From NCBI GenBank assembly GCA_947253135.1, contig CAMXYS010000012.1, positions 1 through 20,437 on the forward strand: a stretch of DNA of 20,437 nucleotides. Reading direction: 5' to 3'. Made by a program: the position numbers and the translations under genes. The notes beneath the pieces are model-generated. The model worked only from the letters and a program-made list of their open reading frames with translations, was not told the DNA's origin and made no database searches. Positions 14,857 to 20,437 of this stretch are shown here, piece after piece (positions within the stretch are counted from its first letter, which is position 1; each line of letters opens with the position of its first letter). This DNA comes from an uncultured Clostridia bacterium. GTDB lineage: Bacteria > Bacillota > Clostridia > Saccharofermentanales > Fastidiosipilaceae.

Positions 14857-15327
14857 ATGAAGGATAAGCAGACCTCAAGCCGGTCGCCGCTAGACCGCCG
14901 GACTGCCCAGCCCGACTATCGGGACGAGAGGGATAAGGGGAGGGACCAACGGCGGACAGCAGGCCGCTATAAAGTGCAAGATTTTGTCGCGGTTAACCCC
15001 CGTGGTCAGAAGGCTTATCCGGCCAGTGTTCGTCCACTGCCAGCAGATTCCGACGCGGACCCCAACCAACCCGGTTTTTCGCTTCCGGCCCGCCCCAAGC
15101 GCTCTTTGCGCAAGCGTCTGACGCGCAATGGCAGGGCCAAGGTCTACCGGTTAAAAGGCTACACCTCGGTAGCCGGGGTCAAGCGGATCAGGCGGCGGCA
15201 AGAGGCCAATATGAGGCGACTGCGCTTGATCATCGGCCTGGTCGCCCTAGGGGTGCTGATTATTTTGCTGATTATTTGGAACCCCTGGTCAACCATAGCT
15301 GAATTATTTCGGGCTATCGGTTTTTAA
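14857..15327 (+). CDS. Basic protein with one C-terminal membrane span, unknown function
   Basis: I do not recognise this 156-residue protein. Residues 1-122 are hydrophilic and strongly charged, rich in Arg, Lys, Asp and Pro, and likely disordered, with dense basic stretches at 80-96 (RPKRSLRKRLTRNGRAK) and 109-124. A single hydrophobic helix spans about 124-141 (LIIGLVALGVLIILLIIW), followed by 15 residues. By the positive-inside rule the long N-terminus is cytoplasmic. Such basic tails often contact nucleic acid or acidic lipids or regulate division and cell-wall enzymes, but nothing here decides. ATG 14857 has AGAGGAAG a few bases upstream (14845-14852). It follows the M18 aminopeptidase and converges on the recombinase gene, with only 9 nt between their stops. 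Confidence 0.7.
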   Translation: MKDKQTSSRSPLDRRTAQPDYRDERDKGRDQRRTAGRYKVQDFVAVNPRGQKAYPASVRPLPADSDADPNQPGFSLPARPKRSLRKRLTRNGRAKVYRLKGYTSVAGVKRIRRRQEANMRRLRLIIGLVALGVLIILLIIWNPWSTIAELFRAIGF

Positions 15328-15336
15328 AGATTTGTG

Positions 15337-16344
15337 TCAACCATCTTTATTAGGATGGTCTGGTCGCTCTGCCGCCAAGGGGTTATTCTCCACGGCTTGG
15401 TGGAGGTCAGCTACATCAATATGGGTGTAAATTTCAGTTGTGGCAACACTTTCGTGACCCAAGATTGCTTGCAGGTGGCGGATATCCACTTTCCCATACT
15501 TGTGCATCAGGGTCGCTGCCGTATGCCGTAATTTATGGGTGGAATAGCGCTTGGAGTCCAAGCCGGCCCGCAGCAAATATTTTTTGATTGCCCGTTGGAC
15601 AGTGGCGGGAGCAATGCGGTTGCCCTGTCGACTGATAAACAAGGCCTCCGGATCTTTTAGACCTTTGTGGGGCCGGACCTCCAGATAGTCGTTGAGAGCA
15701 GCTATACAGGCACCGTTCAAATAAGCTGTGCGTTCCTTGTTGCCCTTGCCTAAAACAGTCAAGCTGTCTTCGCGAATATCCTTCAGGTCGATCTGGCACA
15801 ATTCCGACAAACGTAAACCGCAGTTTAAAAATAGGGTTAAAATACAATAGTCACGGGTGGCGAATTCCCCCTCCGATGTATCGGCGGCCTGCAGGAGCTG
15901 GCGGGCCTCTTCAAGATTTAAGTAAGTGGGCAATCTTTTAGCTTGGCGCGGCGCCTCCAGTTCACGCGTCGGATCCTCAGCAATGGCATGGACCTTGCTT
16001 TTCAGATATTTAAAAAAACCTTTCAGCGAAGACACCTTGCGGGCGCGGTTGGCAGCTGAAGCCCGGCGGGAGCGCAGCAGATAGTTTAAAAAATTATAAA
16101 AATCAGACAACCTGATCCCGTTGAGATAGTCTGGACCTATGTCAGACAAATCGACTTGCTCCGGCTCACAGTCAGCGGCAACTTCTCCACGCTCTTTTCT
16201 AATAAAGCGAAAGAAGAGTAAGAGATCATAGCGGTACTCTTTGATGGTGGCAGGAGACCGGCCCAGAATGGCCTCCATATAAGTTAGATAGTCGTCCAGC
16301 AGGCGAAAGCTGGCGGCCGGACGGACAGCGTCTTGGTTTGACAT
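15337..16344 (-). CDS. Tyrosine recombinase, XerC/XerD-like
   Basis: This enzyme is a site-specific DNA recombinase of the Xer type; such proteins resolve chromosome dimers at dif. The N-terminal SAM-like core-binding domain spans roughly 14-125. The catalytic domain carries every active-site residue: R178 in GLRLSEL, K200 in VLGKGNKERT, H270 and R273 in STHKLRHTAA, H297 in LGHES, and nucleophile Y306 in TEIYTHI. It is 335 residues, somewhat longer than the usual ~300, mainly through the N-terminus and a 20-residue C-terminal tail. ATG 16344 follows GAGGGAG (16354-16360) by 9 nt. No attachment-site repeats, cargo or dif-like 28-mer are apparent nearby, so a housekeeping role is more likely than an integrase. 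XerC and XerD cannot be told apart from this alone. Confidence 0.9.
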   Translation of the reverse strand: MSNQDAVRPAASFRLLDDYLTYMEAILGRSPATIKEYRYDLLLFFRFIRKERGEVAADCEPEQVDLSDIGPDYLNGIRLSDFYNFLNYLLRSRRASAANRARKVSSLKGFFKYLKSKVHAIAEDPTRELEAPRQAKRLPTYLNLEEARQLLQAADTSEGEFATRDYCILTLFLNCGLRLSELCQIDLKDIREDSLTVLGKGNKERTAYLNGACIAALNDYLEVRPHKGLKDPEALFISRQGNRIAPATVQRAIKKYLLRAGLDSKRYSTHKLRHTAATLMHKYGKVDIRHLQAILGHESVATTEIYTHIDVADLHQAVENNPLAAERPDHPNKDG

Positions 16345-16450
16345 ACCTGTTTACTCCCTCGGTGCTCTGTCAATTTCTAAGAGCAAACTCCTATAAGCCC
16401 TGTGCTTTATGGTAGAATGGGTTGAATTTCATATATTATCATACCTGATA

Positions 16451-16480
16451 TTGACCCTGCTGTAGCTGACGATTTATAAG
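16451..16480 (+). promoter_or_regulatory. Promoter upstream of asd and the lar genes
   Basis: TTGACC (16451-16456) and TATAAG (16475-16480) each match five of six consensus bases and are 18 bp apart. Transcription would start near 16487, leaving a leader of about 40 nt before asd. No riboswitch-sized leader is present, so classical lysine or methionine leader control of asd is unlikely from this promoter. Confidence 0.6.
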
Positions 16481-16528
16481 GCAAAACGGAGGGAGACGAT
16501 AGCAGACCAAAAGAAAAGGAGCATGCGT

Positions 16529-17617
16529 ATGAGTAAAAAATTAAGGGCGGGCATCATCGGAGCCACGGGTTATGTCGGTCAACGTTTTATTACCTTGCTG
16601 CAAAATCATCCTTGGTTTGAACTGACTGCCTTGGCCGCTTCATCCCGGTCGGCCGGCAAGACCTATACGGAGGCCTTGGCCGGGCGCTGGCGCTTGGATG
16701 TAGAGATGCCGGCAGCTGTCGGAACAATGCCGGTCTACGATGCAGCTGACACGGAAGCTTTCTGTCGCGATCTGGACTTGGTATTTTGTGCCGTCGACAT
16801 GGAGAAAAAGGCTCTGGTTGCCTTGGAAGAGCAGGTGGCCAAAACGGAAACACCTTTAATTTCCAACAATTCAGCCAACCGCAACACTCCCGATGTGCCG
16901 ATGATTATCCCGGAGATCAATCAAGACCACACCCGCCTGATCGAGGCTCAGAAAAGACGCTTGGGCACACGACACGGTTTTATTGCGGCCAAACCGAACT
17001 GCTCGATTCAAAGCTATGTCCCGGCTTTAACGCCCCTGCTGGATTTTGGCCCGGAGGCCGTATTTGTGAGCACCTACCAGGCGATTTCCGGCGCCGGCAA
17101 GACCTTTGCTGACTGGCCGGAGATGGACCATAATCTCATTCCCTTTATTGGCGGTGAAGAGGCAAAAAGCGAATTGGAACCGCTTAAAATTTGGGGAACC
17201 TTTGCCGGTGACCACATAACAGCAGCGGAAAAACCGCTCATTTCAGCCCAATGCTATCGGGTTGCAGTTCAAGAAGGGCATACAGCATCAGTGGCTGTCC
17301 GCTTCCAAAAAAAACCTGACCGCGACGAGATTTTATCTCGCTGGGCAAGCTTCAAAGGCCTGCCTCAGGAAGCAAAACTGCCCTCAGCGCCAAAGCAGTT
17401 TGTCAGCTATATGAACGAGGACAACCGGCCTCAACCTCGCCTTGATGCTCTGATTGAAGGCGGTATGGGTGTGGCGGTCGGCCGTTTGAGAGAAGATCCT
17501 ATCTTTGACTATAAATTCTGCTGTCTGTCTCACAATACTTTAAGGGGGGCTGCTGGCGGTGCAGTCCTAATGGCAGAACTCTTGGTTCATCAAGGTTATA
17601 TAAAAGCCAAGGAATAA
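16529..17617 (+). CDS. asd: Aspartate-semialdehyde dehydrogenase, archaeal/fungal type
   Basis: Asd reduces aspartyl phosphate to aspartate semialdehyde with NADPH, the branch point to lysine, diaminopimelate, threonine and methionine. The NADP-binding GATGYVGQ (11-18), SNNSANR (113-119), the DVPMIIPEIN segment, the catalytic cysteine C158 in AKPNCSIQ, SGAGK (187-191) and H251 in EGHTAS are visible. DVPMIIPEIN and KPNCS identify the form found in archaea, fungi and some bacteria, not the E. coli form. ATG 16529 is preferred over 16523: AAGGAG (16516-16521) is 7 nt from the former and only 1 nt from the latter. larA follows after 82 nt without a terminator, so co-transcription is possible. Confidence 0.94.
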   Translation: MSKKLRAGIIGATGYVGQRFITLLQNHPWFELTALAASSRSAGKTYTEALAGRWRLDVEMPAAVGTMPVYDAADTEAFCRDLDLVFCAVDMEKKALVALEEQVAKTETPLISNNSANRNTPDVPMIIPEINQDHTRLIEAQKRRLGTRHGFIAAKPNCSIQSYVPALTPLLDFGPEAVFVSTYQAISGAGKTFADWPEMDHNLIPFIGGEEAKSELEPLKIWGTFAGDHITAAEKPLISAQCYRVAVQEGHTASVAVRFQKKPDRDEILSRWASFKGLPQEAKLPSAPKQFVSYMNEDNRPQPRLDALIEGGMGVAVGRLREDPIFDYKFCCLSHNTLRGAAGGAVLMAELLVHQGYIKAKE

Positions 17618-17699
17618 AACAGTCAGTAAGCTTGCGAAAGTCAAGGCCGGGTCGAAGTTCTGCTGTATAGAAGCCTTGTAATGGAGGAATGAGGAGAAG

Positions 17700-18953
17700 A
17701 TGGAAGTTAAATTAAATTATGCCAAGACTACAGTCAGTCTGGATGTGCCGGAGAAAAATCTGGTAGGCGTTTTAACACCCAATCAGGTGGAAGTCTCTTT
17801 GACTGATGCAGATGAGGTGCGCCGCTCTTTGGCCAACCCGATCGGCACTCCACCCTTGCACAAAATTGTAAAGCCCGGCGAGACGGTTTGTATTATTACC
17901 TCGGATATTACCCGCCCCGTCCCCAGCTACCGGATTATTCCTGCTGTTTTAGAAGAACTCAACCAAGCCGGTGTACCGGACAGCGATATCTTCATTGTTT
18001 TTGGGCTCGGCGCCCACCGTCACCAAACTGAAGCAGAGATGCGAGGCTTGGTTGGCGACGCTGTCTATGACCGGGTCCGCTGTATGGACTCTGATCCGTC
18101 CGGCCAAAATGTAACTCCTCTGGGTGTAACAGATAACGGTACCGTCGTCGATATTTTTACACCGGTCGTAGAAGCAGACCGAGTGATTTGTATCGGCAAT
18201 GTGGAGTTTCACTATTTTGCCGGCTACAGTGGCGGGGGCAAGGCCATTATGCCCGGTGTGGCAACCCACGACTCAATTCAAACCAACCACCGTATGATGG
18301 TCCACCCTGATGCAACTGCCGGCCGGATTGAAGGCAACCCCGTCCGCCAGGAGATGGACCGGATTACCGAGTTCGTACCGATCGACTTTATTGTCAATGT
18401 CGTATTGAACGAGAAGAAAACCATTATTCACAGCGCAGCCGGCCACCACGTTAAAGCCCACCGCGAAGCCTGCCTGTTTTTAGACCACTTGTATAAAAAG
18501 GTCTTATCTGAACGGGTGGATATTGTGGTGGTTTCGCCCGGCGGTTTCCCCAAAGATATCAATGTCTACCAGGCTCAAAAAGCCCTGGATAATGCGAAGT
18601 ATGCAGTCAAAAAGGACGGTATTATCATCTGGTCAGCAGCCTGTACAGAAGGCCTGGGAGAAGCCAAGTTTGAGGAGTGGATGTTGCAGTATACGCCGCA
18701 GCAAAGATTGGCGAAGCTGGATGAACAATTTGTCCTCGGTGGCCACAAGGCAGCTGCTATTTCTTTGGTTCAACAAAATGCACGAATTATTTTGGTGTCA
18801 GACTTACCTCAAGATTTTGTTGAAAGTCTGCACTTGGAGCATGCGGCGGATTTGCAGACTGCCTTTGATCAAGCCTTGGCTGAAAAGGGAGCTGATGCCA
18901 GTGTTGTCGTGATGCCTTACGGCGGATCAACGCTCCCCTTTGTCGAGTCCTGA
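17700..18953 (+). CDS. larA: LarA-family nickel-dependent 2-hydroxyacid racemase
   Basis: LarA racemises lactate using a nickel-pincer nucleotide covalently bound to a lysine; homologues act on other 2-hydroxy acids, including malate, phenyllactate and sugar acids. Residues matching the Lactobacillus plantarum enzyme are present: R72 in SDITRPVP, H106 (with H108) in GLGAHRHQTEAEM, H171 in EFHYFAGYSGGGK, the cofactor lysine K181, and H197 in TNHRM, plus the GGFPKDINVYQAQKAL segment. At 417 residues the length is normal. The start ATG 17700 follows GAGGAG at 17691-17696, a short spacing of 3 nt. larB and larC downstream would supply the cofactor. The substrate cannot be fixed from sequence, so 'lactate' is a default. 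Confidence 0.92.
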   Translation: MEVKLNYAKTTVSLDVPEKNLVGVLTPNQVEVSLTDADEVRRSLANPIGTPPLHKIVKPGETVCIITSDITRPVPSYRIIPAVLEELNQAGVPDSDIFIVFGLGAHRHQTEAEMRGLVGDAVYDRVRCMDSDPSGQNVTPLGVTDNGTVVDIFTPVVEADRVICIGNVEFHYFAGYSGGGKAIMPGVATHDSIQTNHRMMVHPDATAGRIEGNPVRQEMDRITEFVPIDFIVNVVLNEKKTIIHSAAGHHVKAHREACLFLDHLYKKVLSERVDIVVVSPGGFPKDINVYQAQKALDNAKYAVKKDGIIIWSAACTEGLGEAKFEEWMLQYTPQQRLAKLDEQFVLGGHKAAAISLVQQNARIILVSDLPQDFVESLHLEHAADLQTAFDQALAEKGADASVVVMPYGGSTLPFVES

Positions 18954-19009
18954 AATGAGCAGTGCCAGCAATCATTGAATTGTCTTTCAGAAGGATTTAG
19001 AGGAGCTTT

Positions 19010-19468
19010 ATGGACACAAAACAATTGCCGGAAATACCGGTGGCAACCGGGCTGAACAGTGGATCGAAAAAAGGGTCGGACAGACCCTTTACGAGCTTGC
19101 AAACGGATCAGGCACCGGCCGCCCTGGGCCCTTATGTTCAGGCTTTGGCAAGTGATCAACTGGTCTTTTTGTCCGGTCAACTGGGCCTTGACCCGGCCAC
19201 CGGTGAGTTGGCTGAAACAGTCAGCGACCAGGCTAATCAGGCCTTGGCCAATGTAGATGCGATCTTAAAGTCCGCTGGTTTAAGGCGGGAAAACATTATT
19301 AAAACCACCTTGTTCTTAACAGCTATAGATGATTTTGAGGCTGTCAACAAAGTCTATGCAGATTTTTTTGGAGACCACCGACCGGCTCGCTCCTGTGTTG
19401 CAGTAGCAGCCCTGCCCAAGTCCGCTCGATTTGAAGTTGAATGTATTGCAATTAGAATGGCTGTTTAA
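19010..19468 (+). CDS. RidA-family enamine/imine deaminase with N-terminal extension
   Basis: RidA proteins hydrolyse reactive 2-aminoacrylate-type enamines and imines made by PLP enzymes. The core shows ALGPYVQAL (38-46), FLSGQLGLDPATGEL (53-67), a helix with NQALANVDAILKSAG, DFEAVNKVYADFF, the active-site arginine R127 in RPARS, and E144 in FEVECIA, so the protein is likely active. About 28 residues precede the core, rich in Ser, Gly and Lys. ATG 19010 has AGAGGAG 4 nt upstream (18999-19005), and no other in-frame ATG lies before the core, so the extension appears real. It sits between larA (56 nt before) and larB (51 nt after), which suggests a link to the racemase's substrate or product metabolism; that is inference. 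Confidence 0.93.
   Translation: MDTKQLPEIPVATGLNSGSKKGSDRPFTSLQTDQAPAALGPYVQALASDQLVFLSGQLGLDPATGELAETVSDQANQALANVDAILKSAGLRRENIIKTTLFLTAIDDFEAVNKVYADFFGDHRPARSCVAVAALPKSARFEVECIAIRMAV
19067..19090 (-). terminator. Terminator-like hairpin on the antisense strand inside the RidA gene
   Basis: A perfect 8-bp stem (AAAGGGTC 19070-19077 with GACCCTTT 19083-19090) with loop GGACA is followed, on the minus strand, by six T residues (the A run 19067-19072). It has the shape of an intrinsic terminator for minus-strand transcription, yet lies within codons 20-27 of a plus-strand gene and no minus-strand gene ends here. On the plus strand no T run follows. Confidence 0.5.
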
Positions 19469-19519
19469 AGCTGCTTCAATTTAGGGCGGGCTGCCGGTTG
19501 AAAGCGACAATGAAGACTT

Positions 19520-20353
19520 ATGGATATAAAAGAAATATTGGCGGGCGTCAAAGACGGAAGCCTGTCTATTGCCGAAGCAGAATCCTTTTTGGCGTCCTAT
19601 CCCTATGAAGATCTGGGCTTTGCCAAACTTGACCGCCAGCGCAGGCTGAGAACCGGCTATGGCGAGGTTATCTTCGCTGCCGGAAAAACAGATGAGCAGT
19701 TAAAAGAAATATTTATGGCGGCGTCCCGACAAGGAGAACCCCTGCTTGCAACCAGAGTCCGCCCTACATCAGCTGCAGCCCTTCTAAGTGTTTTTCCCGA
19801 CCTGGTTTGGGATGAACTAGGCAGAACCCTGGTCTTGCCGGCTAATTCTAAACCGTATGACCAAGCGGAAGGTTCAGCGGCCGGCAAGGGAGCAATTGCT
19901 ATTTGTACAGCCGGTACATCTGACCTCCCTGTCTGTCAAGAAGCCCTGCAAACAGCCCGCTTTTTTGGCAACCGGGTTGAATGTTATCAGGATATAGGCA
20001 TTGCCGGCATCCACCGCTTATTCAGCCAGTTAGAAGCCATTAGAAAAGCCCATGTGATCATCGCTATAGCCGGTATGGAGGGGGCTTTGCCCTCGGTCCT
20101 AGCCGGTCTGGTAGACGTGCCGGTTATTGCCGTCCCCACTTCAGTGGGCTATGGAGCTTCATTTGCCGGTTTGGCCCCCCTTTTAACCATGTTGAACAGC
20201 TGCGCAGAAGGGGTGGCGGTCGTCAATATTGACAACGGCTTCGGCGCGGCCTACTTGGCTTCGCAAATTAACCGTCTGGCAGTTAAGGCCAATGCCGGTC
20301 TGCCGGCCGCCGGTCAGACAAGGTTGGGAAAAAGTAATAAAACAACAAGCTGA
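19520..20353 (+). CDS. larB: Nickel-pincer cofactor biosynthesis protein LarB
   Basis: LarB carboxylates the nicotinic ring of NaAD and hydrolyses the phosphoanhydride, the first step toward the nickel-pincer nucleotide. The N-terminal helical part (ILAGVKDGSLSIAEAESFL) and LDRQRRLRTGYGEVIF are typical. The C-terminal half is a PurE-like domain with AICTAGTSDLPV (127-138), AGMEGALPSVLAGLVDVPVI (184-203), PTSVGYGASFAG and C228 in MLNSCAEG, equivalent to the cysteine that attacks NaAD. FGAAYLASQINR closes the domain. The length of 277 residues is slightly more than usual because of a ~20-residue tail. ATG 19520 has only a weak AAGA-type site. larC follows after 18 nt. Confidence 0.95.
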   Translation: MDIKEILAGVKDGSLSIAEAESFLASYPYEDLGFAKLDRQRRLRTGYGEVIFAAGKTDEQLKEIFMAASRQGEPLLATRVRPTSAAALLSVFPDLVWDELGRTLVLPANSKPYDQAEGSAAGKGAIAICTAGTSDLPVCQEALQTARFFGNRVECYQDIGIAGIHRLFSQLEAIRKAHVIIAIAGMEGALPSVLAGLVDVPVIAVPTSVGYGASFAGLAPLLTMLNSCAEGVAVVNIDNGFGAAYLASQINRLAVKANAGLPAAGQTRLGKSNKTTS

Positions 20354-20371
20354 TTAAACAAAGGAGACATC

Positions 20372-20437
20372 ATGTCAAAAGAAAGGGCGCTTTATTTCGA
20401 ATGTGCCACCGGAATTAGTGGCGATATGACAGTAGCT
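20372..20437 (+). CDS. larC: Start of larC, nickel insertase of the nickel-pincer cofactor (cut by window end)
   Basis: Only the first 22 codons are present. They encode LYFECATGISGDMTVA after a short lead, matching the LarC N-terminus (LYFDxxxGISGDM). LarC is a CTP-dependent cyclometallase that inserts nickel into the pincer nucleotide. ATG 20372 follows AAAGGAG (20360-20366) by 5 nt. The frame stays open to the last base. Confidence 0.9.
   Translation, partial: MSKERALYFECATGISGDMTVA

Noticed and set aside
15340..15359. A 6-bp hairpin between the convergent basic membrane protein and recombinase genes
   Set aside because: The stem is short, the loop is 8 nt and no T run follows on either strand; most of it is coding sequence of the recombinase C-terminus.
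15337..16344. The tyrosine recombinase as an integrase marking a mobile element
   Set aside because: It has no flanking direct repeats, tRNA target, excisionase or cargo, and the sequence fits the chromosomal Xer group.
17642..17678. A 6-bp inverted repeat between asd and larA as a terminator or riboswitch
   Set aside because: The loop is 25 nt, there is no T tract, and the region is too short for a known riboswitch.

Overview
The window looks like a chromosomal segment of an anaerobic Bacillota, most likely of the class Clostridia. The evidence is a protein with a Spo0A-type C-terminal DNA-binding domain, strong AGGAGG-type ribosome binding sites with several GTG and TTG starts, a rhodanese-less ThiI paired with a cysteine desulfurase as in Gram-positives, and short intergenic gaps. 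Base composition is moderate and looks even throughout. I see no phage, insertion sequence, CRISPR, tRNA or rRNA.

Layout. (1) 2-2685: the 3' two thirds of ligA (NAD-dependent DNA ligase), a small unknown two-span membrane protein and a Cof-type HAD phosphatase, all on +. (2) 2852-3794: a Spo0A-C-domain protein on + faces a histone-like HU gene on -. The HU terminator overlaps the other gene's stop codon, and HU has a near-consensus promoter. (3) 4018-6045: rbgA/ylqF, rnhB (RNase HII) and a YraN-family protein, an order common in Firmicutes. (4) 6101-12093: a GntR/UTRA regulator, a cysteine desulfurase, thiI, glyA and rarA, closely spaced on +. The desulfurase and ThiI probably form the sulfur relay for 4-thiouridine in tRNA. 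(5) 12162-16344: a PHP-family phosphoesterase (-), an M18 aminopeptidase and a basic single-span membrane protein (+), and a Xer-type tyrosine recombinase (-). (6) 16451-20437: a good promoter, then asd of the archaeal/fungal type, larA, a RidA-family gene, larB and the start of larC. LarB and LarC make the nickel-pincer nucleotide used by LarA-type 2-hydroxyacid racemases and epimerases. This locus continues beyond the right edge.

Most of the window is housekeeping. I did not find a clearly new multi-gene system. The items most worth a second look are the Spo0A-C protein whose N-terminus resembles a receiver domain without its acidic pair (with a palindrome and a near 0A-box upstream), the RidA gene inserted in the lar cluster with a terminator-like hairpin on the opposite strand inside its N-terminal extension, and the uncertain start of the YraN gene.
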